64,000 bases of DNA, from positions 186,001 through 250,000 of the forward strand of contig NZ_JAEMHL010000002.1 of the NCBI RefSeq assembly GCF_016458305.1, in the 5' to 3' direction. Below, piece by piece: positions 52,531 through 63,319 of this stretch. The stretch's first letter is position 1, and every line of letters begins with the position of its first letter. The notes below the pieces were generated by a model. That model worked only from the letters and a program-made list of their open reading frames with translations, had not been told where the DNA came from and searched no databases. The translations under genes were made by a program, and so were the position numbers. This stretch comes from Geomonas anaerohicana. Lineage in GTDB: Bacteria; Desulfobacterota; Desulfuromonadia; Geobacterales; Geobacteraceae.

Positions 52531-53706
52531 ATGCAAGACGTCTTCGTAGTGGAATCGCTGAGAACCCCCTTTGGCTCCTTTGGCGGCTCGTTGTCCGACG
52601 TTGAGGCGCCCGTGCTGGGGGGGGGCGTGATCAAGGCGCTCCTGGAGCGGGCCGACCTGAACCCGGCCCAGGTTGACGAGGTTATCGCCGGCCAGGTGCT
52701 CGGCGCCGGGGTGGGGCAGGCGCCCGCCCGCCAGGCCATGCGCTACGCCGGCATCCCCGATACCGCGCACGCACTCACCATCAACAAGGTCTGCGGCAGC
52801 GGCTTGAAGTCGATCATGCTCGGCGCAGGTTCCATCATGCTGGGCGATTCCGACGTGGTAATCGCCGGCGGGATGGAGAACATGTCGCTCGCCCCCTTCG
52901 TCCTGAAGAAAGCGCGCTACGGCTACCGCATGGGGCACGGCGAACTCACCGACCTGATGATCTACGACGGCCTGCAAGACCCGTACTCCGGGCGGCACAT
53001 GGGCGACATCGCCGAAGAGGCGGCTGCACGGCACGCCCTTTCCCGCGAGGCCCAGGACCAGTTCACCATCCGTTCCTACACCCGGGCGCAGGAAGCGGTC
53101 CGGGGCGGCATCTTCAAGGACGAGATCGTGCCGGTGCTGAAAAAGGGGCGCGGCGGTGAGGTCACGATTGCCGAGGACGAGGAGCCCTTCAAGGTCGACT
53201 TCAGCAAGCTCCCAGCCCTGAAGCCGGTCTTTAAGAAGGACGGCACCATAACCGCGGCCAACGCCTCCACCATCAACGACGGTGCGGCGTTCTCATTGCT
53301 GGCAGGCACCGACGCGGTCAAGCGCCTGAACCTGAAGCCCAAGGCGCGCATCGTCGCCCATGCCACCTGCAGCCTCCATCCCGAGCGCTACACCGAGGCG
53401 CCGGTCGGGGCCATCGAGGTTGCCTGCGCCAAGGCTGGATTGAAGACCAAAGACATCGACCTTTTCGAGATCAATGAAGCGTTCGCCACGGTGGCCATGA
53501 TCGCCATCAAGGATCTGAACCTGGACCCGGAAAAGGTGAACGTGAACGGCGGCGCCTGCGCCATCGGCCATCCCATCGGCGCCAGCGGCGGCAGGCTGGC
53601 GGCGACCGTGGTGCGCGAACTGCACCGGCGCAACGCCCGCTACGGGCTTGCCACCCTCTGCATCGGCGGAGGCGAGGCTGTCGCGGTAGTATTCGAGAGG
53701 GTTTGA
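52531..53706 (+). CDS. Acetyl-CoA C-acyltransferase (thiolase)
   Basis: 391 residues. Nucleophilic Cys88 in NKVCGSGLKS, NEAFATVAM, GHPIGASGGR and the second catalytic Cys in LCIGGGEAVA are all present. It cleaves 3-ketoacyl-CoA (acetoacetyl-CoA for butyrate) to acetyl-CoA, the last step of beta-oxidation. First gene of the operon thiolase, 3-hydroxyacyl-CoA dehydrogenase, crotonase, acyl-CoA dehydrogenase. RBS GGGAGGG five bases before the ATG. Confidence 0.95.
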   Translation: MQDVFVVESLRTPFGSFGGSLSDVEAPVLGGGVIKALLERADLNPAQVDEVIAGQVLGAGVGQAPARQAMRYAGIPDTAHALTINKVCGSGLKSIMLGAGSIMLGDSDVVIAGGMENMSLAPFVLKKARYGYRMGHGELTDLMIYDGLQDPYSGRHMGDIAEEAAARHALSREAQDQFTIRSYTRAQEAVRGGIFKDEIVPVLKKGRGGEVTIAEDEEPFKVDFSKLPALKPVFKKDGTITAANASTINDGAAFSLLAGTDAVKRLNLKPKARIVAHATCSLHPERYTEAPVGAIEVACAKAGLKTKDIDLFEINEAFATVAMIAIKDLNLDPEKVNVNGGACAIGHPIGASGGRLAATVVRELHRRNARYGLATLCIGGGEAVAVVFERV

Positions 53707-53745
53707 CCCGCACTTCAAGGATCCCAGTTTTCATAGGAGGATGAC

Positions 53746-54597
<852 letters not shown>

Positions 54598-54616
54598 GCC
54601 CGGGGGAGCGATCATC

Positions 54617-55399
54617 ATGGAAAACCAGAACATCCTTTGCGAGATCGCCGAGGGAGTGGCGACCGTCACCGTGAACCGCCCGGCGAGCCTGAACGCGCTG
54701 AACAGCCAGGTGCTCGGCGAACTGGAGTGCACCCTCTACAAGCTGGAGCAGGACTCCGCAGTGCGCGTCGTCATCCTCACCGGAGCAGGTGAAAAGGCCT
54801 TCGTCGCCGGCGCGGACATCAAGGAGATGGCCGACATGAACTCCTACGAGGGGCACCGTTTCGCCCTCCAGGGGCAGCGGGTCATGCTCTTCATGGAGAA
54901 GATGACCAAGCCGGTGATCGCCGCGGTGAACGGGTACGCCCTGGGTGGCGGCCTCGAACTGGCCCTCGCCTGCGACGTCATCTACGCCTCCGACAACGCC
55001 AAGCTTGGTTTCCCCGAGGTCACCCTGGGGATCATCCCCGGCTTCGGCGGCACCCAGAACCTCGCCCGTCTCATCGGCCCCAACCGGGCCAAGGAGCTGA
55101 TCTATAGCGGCAGGATGATCAACGCCCAGAAGGCCCTGGCCTGGGGGGTAGTCAACGAGGTGGTCGCGCAGGCGGAGCTTGCGGCGAAGGCCCTGGACCT
55201 GGCGCGGGAGATCGCCAAAAACGGCAGCCTCGGCGTCGGCTACGCCAAGAACGCCATCGTCAACGGTCTCAACATGACGAAAGAAGATGGATTCCGCTAC
55301 GAGAGCTCCCTCTTCGGAGTCCTCTTCGCCACCGAGGATCAGAAAGAAGGTATGGGCGCCTTCGTCGAAAAGCGCAAAGCGCAGTTCCAGGGAAAGTGA
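54617..55399 (+). CDS. Enoyl-CoA hydratase (crotonase)
   Basis: 260 residues. Crotonase fold with oxyanion residues in AFVAGADIKEM and NGYALGGGLELALACD, and the two catalytic glutamates E114 and E134 (FPEVTLGIIPGFGGTQ). Hydrates crotonyl-CoA to 3-hydroxybutyryl-CoA. Starts 19 bases after the previous gene. Both glutamates are retained, so a true hydratase is more likely than another crotonase-family activity. Confidence 0.95.
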   Translation: MENQNILCEIAEGVATVTVNRPASLNALNSQVLGELECTLYKLEQDSAVRVVILTGAGEKAFVAGADIKEMADMNSYEGHRFALQGQRVMLFMEKMTKPVIAAVNGYALGGGLELALACDVIYASDNAKLGFPEVTLGIIPGFGGTQNLARLIGPNRAKELIYSGRMINAQKALAWGVVNEVVAQAELAAKALDLAREIAKNGSLGVGYAKNAIVNGLNMTKEDGFRYESSLFGVLFATEDQKEGMGAFVEKRKAQFQGK

Positions 55400-55409
55400 A
55401 CCAGAAGCA

Positions 55410-55564
55410 GTTCTACGTTCTATGTTCTACGTTCTACGTTGCGAACAGAGGCGCTTGGAAAAGATGTAATAGCGCTTCTAAGCAATCCGGAATGGAACAA
55501 AGAACAGAGAACCTGACCAGCAGTAGTGGGGTGAACGTAGAACTTAGAACGTAGAACATAGAAC
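55410..55564. repeat. Heptamer (GTTCTAC) repeats forming a long inverted repeat
   Basis: Left arm 55410-55440 consists of four and a half GTTCTAC/T heptamers; right arm 55534-55564 is the reverse complement with 28 of 31 positions matching, separated by 93 bases. It lies inside the operon, between crotonase and acyl-CoA dehydrogenase, with no open gene. It could form a large RNA or DNA cruciform. Confidence 0.9.
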
Positions 55565-55587
55565 GTTTTCTAAATAAGGGGGATGCA

Positions 55588-56727
<1,140 letters not shown>

Positions 56728-56811
56728 CGACGCCGTCTCGTCTCATCCACCTGCCCCCTGAAGGTAGGTAAACGGGACGCGGCTACGCCGAGAACAACGG
56801 TCCTCCACGGG

Positions 56812-56847
56812 CTCCTCCCCCCGGAGGGGGGAGGTCGGGAGGGGGGA
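56812..56847. repeat. C/G-rich palindromic repeat
   Basis: CTCCTCCCCCCGGAGGGGGG followed by AGGTCGGGAGGGGGG, 26 bases before the ATG of the next gene. Same family as at 4156. Confidence 0.75.
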
Positions 56848-56872
56848 AGCCGGTAACACGCAGGAGCCAGTT

Positions 56873-58990
56873 ATGGAAGCTACCAGGGAAATCTATTGGA
56901 ACGTAGGGCACGGCGTGGTGCTCCCGATGTACCTGCTCACGCTGATGGCCTTCGCCGCCTGCGCCTACGGGTGCTGGAAGCGGGTCGAGGTCTACCGGCA
57001 GGGCAAACCGATAAACCGCCTGGACAACCTGCGCGAGCGGGTCACGCTGATGGCGACCAACCTGTTCGGCCAGATCCGGGTGCTGCGCGTCGCTGGCCCC
57101 GGCATCCCGCACGCACTGTTCTTCTGGGGCTTCGTGGTCCTCTTCATCGGGACGCTTTTCGTCATGGCCCAGGCCGATTTCTCGCAGCCGCTCTTCGGCA
57201 TTAAGATTCTCACCGGCAGCTTCTACAAGGGATACTCGCTGGTGCTGGACCTGGCCGGGCTGGCCGCGCTGGTCACCCTGTTCGGCCTCGCCCTGCGGCG
57301 CTTCGTGGCGCGGCCGGAGGGGCTCAAGATCACCCGCGACGACTACCTGATGCACGGCCTTTTGTCCGCCATCATCGTCACCGGCTTCTTCGCCGAAGGG
57401 GTGCGCATGGCCGCCACGGAGCTGCGCCAGAACCCGGACCTGGCCCGCTTCTCGCCGGTAGGGCTCTTCGTCGCCGGCCAGTTCGCCGCCCTGGACCTGC
57501 AGTCCCTCAAGGAGCTGCACCGGCTCTGGTGGTGGTGCCATTTCCTGCTGGTCACCGGCTTCATCGCCGCCATCCCCTGGACCAAGTTCCGTCACCTCTT
57601 GACCACCCCCGCCAACTACCTCTTCGTCGATCTCAGGCCCAAGGGGAGCATCGACACCATCGACCTGGAGGCCGAAGGGGTGGAGCATTTCGGGGTGGAC
57701 AAGGTGGCCGACCTCACCTGGAAGGACATCTTCGACGCCGACGCCTGCACCAGCTGCAAGCGCTGCCAGGACCGCTGTCCCGCCTTCAACACGGAGAAAC
57801 CGCTCTCTCCGATGCAGGTGGTGCAGCAGATAGGCGAGACCGCGTGCACGGCACCGCAGGCGGACCTGATAGAGACGGTGGGGCGGGACGCGCTCTGGTC
57901 CTGTACCACCTGCCGCTCCTGCCAGGAGATCTGTCCGGCTCAGGTGGAGCACGTCAACAAGGTCATCGAGATGCGGCGCAACCTGGTGCTCATGCAGGGC
58001 GAGTTCCCCGGCGAGGAGGTCATGGTCGCGGCTAACAACGTCGAGGTGAACGGCAACCCCTTCGGCATGGCCTACGCCGAGCGCGGCAAATGGGCCGACG
58101 GCCTGCCGGTACGGCACCTCTCCGACGGGGAGGAGGCGGACATCCTCTACTTCGTGGGGTGCTACGCCTCCTTCGACAAGAGAAACCAGGAGGTGGCCAA
58201 GAGCTTCGTGAAGATCTGCGACGCGGCCGGTGTGAAGGTCGGCATCCTGGGCAAGGAGGAGCGCTGCTGCGGCGAACCGCTGCGCAAGCTGGGCAACGAG
58301 TACCTGTACCAGATGACCGCGCAGGAGAATATCGAGCTGATCAAGGGGTACGGCGTCAAGAAGATCGTCACCACCTGTCCCCACTGCCTCAACACGCTGG
58401 GGCGCGACTACCGCGACCTCGGGCTCGACGTGGAGGTCGAACACTACACCGTCTTCATCGACCGGCTCATCGGCGCAGGGACACTCGCCCTGGCTCCGCA
58501 CCAGTTCGACTACACCTACCATGACTCCTGCTACCTGGGTCGCTACCAGGGCATCATGGAGCAGCCGCGCAACGTGCTGCACGTCGCCGGAGGCAGGATC
58601 AACGAGATGCAGCGGTCGGGCCTGGAGAGCTTTTGCTGCGGCGCCGGCGGCGGCCGGATCCTCGCCGAGGAAAAGCTGGGGAGCCGGATCAACGTGCAGC
58701 GGGTGAAGATGGCCGAGGCGACCGGCGCGCCGCTGATTGTCTCCAACTGTCCCTTCTGCCTGACCATGTTCGAGGACGGCATCAAGACCGGCGATTGCGA
58801 AGGGAAACTGGCGGTGCGGGACCTGGCCGAGGTGGTGGCGGAACGGCTCGCGACGCCGCTCGAAATAGGCAAGGCGGGGCCGGAACTGACTATGGCCGCC
58901 GTCACCGCGCTGGCCGACGTGGCCGGGAGGATCGAGCCGGCGCCGCCGGAACAGGAGCGGCTGGCGGCCGCGGAAGGTGTGTCGGCGTGA
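56873..58990 (+). CDS. Membrane-bound ETF:menaquinone oxidoreductase (EMO-type Fe-S/heme b protein)
   Basis: 705 residues. An N-terminal membrane domain of about five to six helices (about 12-245) with several histidines is heme b-type, NarI-like. Two ferredoxin-like clusters follow (CTSCKRCQDRCP and CTTCRSCQEICP) and two CCG domains (YFVGCYASF with ERCCGEPLRK; CPHCLNTLG, HDSCYLGRYQG and SFCCGAGGG). This is the layout of the ETF:(methyl)menaquinone oxidoreductase family (EMO) that carries electrons from acyl-CoA dehydrogenases to the quinone pool in syntrophs and Geobacter. It is encoded next to etfBA, which supports the assignment. Confidence 0.92.
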   Translation: MEATREIYWNVGHGVVLPMYLLTLMAFAACAYGCWKRVEVYRQGKPINRLDNLRERVTLMATNLFGQIRVLRVAGPGIPHALFFWGFVVLFIGTLFVMAQADFSQPLFGIKILTGSFYKGYSLVLDLAGLAALVTLFGLALRRFVARPEGLKITRDDYLMHGLLSAIIVTGFFAEGVRMAATELRQNPDLARFSPVGLFVAGQFAALDLQSLKELHRLWWWCHFLLVTGFIAAIPWTKFRHLLTTPANYLFVDLRPKGSIDTIDLEAEGVEHFGVDKVADLTWKDIFDADACTSCKRCQDRCPAFNTEKPLSPMQVVQQIGETACTAPQADLIETVGRDALWSCTTCRSCQEICPAQVEHVNKVIEMRRNLVLMQGEFPGEEVMVAANNVEVNGNPFGMAYAERGKWADGLPVRHLSDGEEADILYFVGCYASFDKRNQEVAKSFVKICDAAGVKVGILGKEERCCGEPLRKLGNEYLYQMTAQENIELIKGYGVKKIVTTCPHCLNTLGRDYRDLGLDVEVEHYTVFIDRLIGAGTLALAPHQFDYTYHDSCYLGRYQGIMEQPRNVLHVAGGRINEMQRSGLESFCCGAGGGRILAEEKLGSRINVQRVKMAEATGAPLIVSNCPFCLTMFEDGIKTGDCEGKLAVRDLAEVVAERLATPLEIGKAGPELTMAAVTALADVAGRIEPAPPEQERLAAAEGVSA

Positions 58991-59018
58991 CGCCGCAAAG
59001 AATCCAGAGGAGGAAGCT

Positions 59019-59795
59019 ATGAAGATACTGGTATGCATCAAACAGGTGCCGGACATGGAGTCCCGCTTCAGGCCCAACGGCGAAAAGACCTGGTACGACG
59101 AGGGGGACCTCGCCTTCCGCATGAACGAATACGACGAGTACGCGGTGGAACAGGCGGTCCAGCTCAAGGAGCAACTGGGCGGCGAGCCCGAGATCACGGT
59201 CCTCTCCATCGGCCCCGACCGGACGGTGGAGGCGATCAAGAAGGCACTCGCCATGGGTGGGGACCGCGCGGTCCACATCCGCGACGACCGGTACTACCAG
59301 AAGGATCCCTGGCAGATCGCCTCGATGATCGCGAGCTACGCCAAGGGGGAAGGGTTCGACCTCATCTTCACCGGGATGCAGTCCCAGGACCGCGGTTCGG
59401 CGCAGGTCGGCGTGATCGTGGCAGAGTTGCTCGGTATCGCCTGCGCCACCACCCTGGTCGGCTTCAGCTATGACGGCGGCACCATCACCGCCAAGAGGGA
59501 ACTGGAAGGTGGAATCAAGGGCGTGGCGAAGCTGAAACTCCCGGCGCTGGTCACCTGCCAGTTGGGGCTCAACACCCCGCGCTACCCGACGCTCCCCAAC
59601 ATCATGAAGGCGAAGAAGAAGGAGATCGCCTCCCTGACGCCGGCGGAGCTCTCCGGTGAGGCCGAACTGACCGCCACCGCCGCCATCTACCCGCCCGCCA
59701 AGAAAGGCGGCGGCCTGGTGCTGGAAGGGGAGATCGGCATCCAGGTAGACCGGCTGATGGGGATCCTGAAAGAAAAGACCGCGGTGCTCAGATAG
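59019..59795 (+). CDS. etfB: Electron transfer flavoprotein beta subunit
   Basis: 258 residues from the ATG at 59019 (GGAGG five bases upstream). Motifs KILVCIKQVPD, RMNEYDEYAVEQAVQL, TGMQSQDRGSAQVG and LNTPRYPTLPNIMKAKKKE are typical for EtfB. With EtfA it shuttles electrons from both acyl-CoA dehydrogenases to the EMO-type oxidoreductase. Starts 28 bases after the EMO gene; 9 bases before etfA. Confidence 0.96.
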   Translation: MKILVCIKQVPDMESRFRPNGEKTWYDEGDLAFRMNEYDEYAVEQAVQLKEQLGGEPEITVLSIGPDRTVEAIKKALAMGGDRAVHIRDDRYYQKDPWQIASMIASYAKGEGFDLIFTGMQSQDRGSAQVGVIVAELLGIACATTLVGFSYDGGTITAKRELEGGIKGVAKLKLPALVTCQLGLNTPRYPTLPNIMKAKKKEIASLTPAELSGEAELTATAAIYPPAKKGGGLVLEGEIGIQVDRLMGILKEKTAVLR

Positions 59796-59804
59796 GAGGA
59801 GACC

Positions 59805-60722
59805 ATGAAAGCGTTACTGATAGGGGAATACCGGCAGGGAAAGCTCCTCGACACCACCTATGAACTCAAGGCCTTCGCCGACCGCCTCGGCACCGACAGC
59901 GTCATGCTGCTGGTGGGAAGCGATGCCGACCTCCCCAAATACGACGGCAGGCTCTACCTCGCCGATGCCGCGAAGTATGGCGAGTACAATCCCGACCTGC
60001 ACAAGCAGCTGGTGCTGCAGGCGGTCGAGAGGGAGAACCCGGACTGCATCGTCTTCGTCCACTCCTCCTACGGCTGGGACCTCGCCCCGCGCGTCGCGGT
60101 CGCCCTGAAGGCCGGCCAGGTCTCGGAAATCGTGGCGCTCAACGAGGGGGCCTACGAGGTGAATGCCTGCAACGCCAAGCTGCGCCGGACGGTAACCCCG
60201 AAAAGCGGCCGCTGCGTCCTCACCATCCAGGCCGGTGCCTTCAGCCCGTCCGGCGAGCCGCAGGGCACCCCCCAACTGGAACGGCTGGAGCTCTCCGGCA
60301 CCGTCTCCGCCATCGAGTTCGTGGGCTACGAGGCCGCCGAGCAGAAGGGGGTCGATCTCAGCAAGGCCGAGGTCATCGTGAGCGCCGGCCGCGGCGTGGG
60401 CAAGAAGGACAACGTCCCGGTCATCGCCGCACTGGCCAGCGCCCTCGGGGGCGAACTCGGCGCCAGCCGCCCCGTAGTCGATGCCGGCTGGGTCGATCAC
60501 AGCCACCAGGTGGGCACCACCGGGCAGACGGTGAGCCCCAAGCTTTACGTCGCCTGCGGCATCAGCGGCGCCATCCAGCACCTGGCGGGCATGAAGAAGG
60601 CCGATTTCATCGTAGCCATCAACAAGGACAAGGACGCACCCATCGGCGAGATCGCCGACGTCCTGGTGGTAGCCGATGTGATGCAGTTCGTCCCAGCCTT
60701 CACCGCCAAGTGCGCGAGATGA
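59805..60722 (+). CDS. etfA: Electron transfer flavoprotein alpha subunit
   Basis: 305 residues. The C-terminal FAD-binding half shows VSAGRGVGKKDNVP, VDAGWVDHSHQVGTTGQTV, ACGISGAIQHLAGM and VAINKDKDAPI. N-terminal KALLIGEYRQGKL. A stand-alone EtfA without ferredoxin domain, thus a canonical non-bifurcating-looking partner of EtfB; a bifurcating role cannot be excluded without structural modelling. AGGAGG precedes the ATG. Confidence 0.96.
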   Translation: MKALLIGEYRQGKLLDTTYELKAFADRLGTDSVMLLVGSDADLPKYDGRLYLADAAKYGEYNPDLHKQLVLQAVERENPDCIVFVHSSYGWDLAPRVAVALKAGQVSEIVALNEGAYEVNACNAKLRRTVTPKSGRCVLTIQAGAFSPSGEPQGTPQLERLELSGTVSAIEFVGYEAAEQKGVDLSKAEVIVSAGRGVGKKDNVPVIAALASALGGELGASRPVVDAGWVDHSHQVGTTGQTVSPKLYVACGISGAIQHLAGMKKADFIVAINKDKDAPIGEIADVLVVADVMQFVPAFTAKCAR

Positions 60723-60772
60723 GACTGTAACCGATCCTGATGAGCGGCAAAACTTCACAAGTCCTCTCACGG

Positions 60773-60840
60773 GTCCCCTCTCCCGGGGGGAGAGGGGATA
60801 AGTTTCCCGCCCCCGGAGGGGGAGGGTTAGGGAGGGGGGC
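60773..60840. repeat. Two C/G-rich palindromic repeats
   Basis: CCCCTCTCCCGGGGGGAGAG (60773-60797) and a CCCGCCCCCGGAGGGGGAGG unit (60804-60840) in the 175-base gap between etfA and the second acyl-CoA dehydrogenase gene. The hairpins could act as RNA stabilisers or partial terminators. Confidence 0.75.
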
Positions 60841-60897
60841 AGTGCGGCTCAGCAGGAAAATGCGAAACGTAACCGATTCACCAAGAGGGAGACGCCG

Positions 60898-62055
60898 ATG
60901 TTTCTCGAACTGACTGAAGAACAAAAGCTGATACAGGAAACCGCCCGAAACTTTGCCCGCTCCGTGCTGGAACCGCTTGCGCCCAAGCTGGACCGGGAGG
61001 GGGACCACCCCGCCTTCCTGGCCAACCTGAAGAAGCTGGCGGAGCTGGGCTTCATGGGACTGAACGTCCAGGGAGAGTACGGCGGCTCCGAGGCCGGGGT
61101 GATCGCCTTCAGCGTCGCCATGACCGAAATCGCCCGCGCCTGCGCCTCCACCGCCGTCACCGTCTCGGTGAACAACATGGTCTGCGAGGTAATCCAGGCC
61201 ATCGGGTCGCAGGAGCAGAAGGAGAAGTACATCCCGCGCATCTGCTCCGGCGCCTACGCCGCCGGGAGCTTCGCCCTCACCGAGACCGGCGCCGGATCGG
61301 ACCCCGCGGGCATGACCACCACCGCCGTCCTCGACGGTGACAGCTGGGTACTGAACGGCTCCAAGATCTTCATCACCAGCGCGCCCTACGCCGGTGTCTT
61401 CGTGGTCTGGGCCGTCACTGACAAGGAAGCGCCCAAAGGGAAGGGGATCAGCTGCTTCCTCGTGGAGCAGGGGACGCCTGGGCTCGTCATCGGTAAGCAG
61501 GAAGAAAAGACCGGTCAGCATGCTTCGGCCACCAACGAACTGGTCTTCGACAACTGCCGCATTCCGAAGGACGCGCTGATGGGGAAACTGAACGACGGTT
61601 TCCGGATCGCCGTCGCCGAGCTGGGCGGCGGGAGGATCGGCATCGGCTCCCTGGCGCTCGGCATCGGCCTGGCCGCCATGGACTACGCCACCCGGTACAG
61701 CAACGAACGGGTGCAGTTCGGGCAGAAGATCAGCGCTTTCCAGGCCACCCAGTGGAAGATCGCCGACAGCTACACCGAATTGGAGGCGGCGCGTCTGCTG
61801 CTGATGAGCGCCGCCTTCCGCAAGGAGAGCGGCCGCCCCTTCGCCAAGGAGGCTTCCATGGCCAAGCTCTTCGCCACCGAGGCCGCCAACCGTGCCTGCT
61901 ATAACGCGGTGCAGATGCTGGGAGGCTACGGCTACACCGCCGACTTCCCCGTCGAGCGCTACGCCCGCGACGTCCGGATCACCTCCATCTACGAGGGAAC
62001 CAGTGAAATCCAGCGCGTCATCATCGCCCGGGAGGTCCTGAAGAACTTTAGCTAA
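60898..62055 (+). CDS. Second acyl-CoA dehydrogenase
   Basis: 385 residues. Signatures LTETGAGSDPAGM, NGSKIFITSAP, and catalytic Glu366 in SIYEGTSEIQRVII. About as long as the first dehydrogenase but clearly a paralogue (for instance TGAGSDPAG against PDAGSDAGA). The pairing of two dehydrogenases with IcmF suggests one works on butyryl-CoA and the other on a branched or longer acyl-CoA such as isobutyryl-CoA, but substrate specificity cannot be read from sequence alone. Confidence 0.93.
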   Translation: MFLELTEEQKLIQETARNFARSVLEPLAPKLDREGDHPAFLANLKKLAELGFMGLNVQGEYGGSEAGVIAFSVAMTEIARACASTAVTVSVNNMVCEVIQAIGSQEQKEKYIPRICSGAYAAGSFALTETGAGSDPAGMTTTAVLDGDSWVLNGSKIFITSAPYAGVFVVWAVTDKEAPKGKGISCFLVEQGTPGLVIGKQEEKTGQHASATNELVFDNCRIPKDALMGKLNDGFRIAVAELGGGRIGIGSLALGIGLAAMDYATRYSNERVQFGQKISAFQATQWKIADSYTELEAARLLLMSAAFRKESGRPFAKEASMAKLFATEAANRACYNAVQMLGGYGYTADFPVERYARDVRITSIYEGTSEIQRVIIAREVLKNFS

Positions 62056-62129
62056 ACGAAGTGCCCTTACGGGACCAGGGGCTGCCACCATCGGATATGC
62101 TGCCTTAAACCGTTGCTCGTGAACCAGGG

Positions 62130-62245
62130 TTCCCCCCTTTTGCGAAGGGGGGACAGGGGGGATTTAACCGAGGCAGCCAAAGCATCCTGGCTTGCCACTG
62201 AAGCAAAATCCCCCTAAATCCCCCTTTGCCAAAGGGGGACTTACC
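62130..62245. repeat. Two D-type repeats in inverted orientation
   Basis: TTCCCCCCTTTTGCGAAGGGG unit with trailing ACAGGGGGGATTT at 62130-62165, and the reversed AAATCCCCCTAAATCCCCCT unit at 62207-62245. Together they could form a long cruciform. Confidence 0.75.
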
Positions 62246-62286
62246 AGCGGAAGGTAATTAGTAACAGGCGAAGTTAATGGCAATCT

Positions 62287-62336
62287 GAATCTCAGTCTAA
62301 ATCTCAGTCTAAATCTCAGTCTAAATCTTAATCTGT
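62287..62336 (+). repeat. 12-bp tandem repeat (AATCTCAGTCTA), about four units
   Basis: Four consecutive copies with changes in the last, immediately upstream of the ribosome-binding site of the CoA-transferase gene. Such arrays are prone to slip and may vary in number between strains. Confidence 0.85.
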
Positions 62337-62352
62337 CTTCGTGGAGGGACGC

Positions 62353-63318
62353 ATGAGTAGCGGCAAGCGGATCACGTTGCAGCAGGCGGCCGAGATCGTG
62401 AAGAACGGCTCAAGCCTGACCTTTTCCGGCTTCACCATCTGGCGGCGCCCCTTCGCGCTGGTCTACGAGCTGATCAGGCAGAGGAGGAAGGGGCTCCACC
62501 TCATCGAGGTGAACGGCGGGCCACAGACCGAGTTCCTGGTGGGCGCGGGATGCGTCGACATCTGGGAGTCGTGCTGGGTCGGCCACGAACTCTACGGCAA
62601 GTACGGCGCCAACCTCTCCAGGAAGGTGGGCAACAAGGAGATCCTGGTCGAGGACTACAGCCACGCGGAGATGCTGTTCCGCTTCAGCGCGGCCGCTTCC
62701 GGCGCCCCCTACGCCGTGACCCAGACCTCGCTCGGCACCGACATCCATAACCCCGCCTACGACACGCTCGGCAACGCCGGACTCCGCGACGGCAGGCGCA
62801 TTCCCCGTCACAAGTACCGCTTCACCGAGGACCCCTTCTTCGGCGCCGGCGCCCAGGTCATGGTCCCCGCCGCCAAGGTGGACGTCGCCATCCTCTGCGT
62901 GCAGCAGGTGGGGGAGGAGGGGACGGTGCGGGTGAACGGCCAGTTCTACTCCGACCCGGAGGTGGCCAGGGCGGCCGACGTCACCATCGTCATGGCGGAG
63001 GAGATCGTCCCGGAAGAGTACCTGCGCCGCGACAGCGACCTGAACACCATCACCAGCTTCGAGGTCGACCACATCCTCGAAGTCCCCTTCGGTGCCCACC
63101 CCACCGGGATGTTCGGCCGTTACGACGTGGACGGCGCCTTCCTCAAGGACTTCTACGGCAGGACCAGGACCCAGGAAGGGTTCGACGACTTCGCCAAGGA
63201 ATGGATCCACGGCCTGGACCACCTGGGCTACCTCGAGAAACTCGGCTGGCCGAAGATGCTCAACCTGAAGGCGAACACCGCCCTCAAGTACAGCACCGGC
63301 GTGAAAAGGGGGCAGTGA
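62353..63318 (+). CDS. CoA-transferase subunit A (glutaconate CoA-transferase-like)
   Basis: 321 residues from an ATG with GGAGG five bases upstream; a GTG 12 bases earlier has no better site. Class I CoA-transferase alpha subunit (KRITLQQAAEIVKNGSSLTFSGF, GGPQTEFLVGAGCVD, DVAILCVQQVGEEGTVR). Glutaconate CoA-transferase GctA is the closest named family. With subunit B it would exchange CoA between an acid and acetyl-CoA or succinyl-CoA, so it may activate isobutyrate, butyrate or a dicarboxylate for the pathway encoded upstream. The substrate is not determined. Confidence 0.85.
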   Translation: MSSGKRITLQQAAEIVKNGSSLTFSGFTIWRRPFALVYELIRQRRKGLHLIEVNGGPQTEFLVGAGCVDIWESCWVGHELYGKYGANLSRKVGNKEILVEDYSHAEMLFRFSAAASGAPYAVTQTSLGTDIHNPAYDTLGNAGLRDGRRIPRHKYRFTEDPFFGAGAQVMVPAAKVDVAILCVQQVGEEGTVRVNGQFYSDPEVARAADVTIVMAEEIVPEEYLRRDSDLNTITSFEVDHILEVPFGAHPTGMFGRYDVDGAFLKDFYGRTRTQEGFDDFAKEWIHGLDHLGYLEKLGWPKMLNLKANTALKYSTGVKRGQ

Positions 63319-63319
63319 C

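Larger units (their letters stand above)
62056..62352. other. Intergenic region with D-type repeats and a 12-bp tandem repeat
   Basis: No gene seen. It contains two D-type repeats in opposite orientation (62130-62165 and 62207-62245) and the 12-bp tandem array, both listed separately. No clear terminator or promoter. Confidence 0.6.

Noticed and set aside
56783-59278. An 831-codon open frame opposite the EMO and etfB genes
   Set aside because: Antisense shadow; the plus-strand genes have full motif sets and good ribosome-binding sites.
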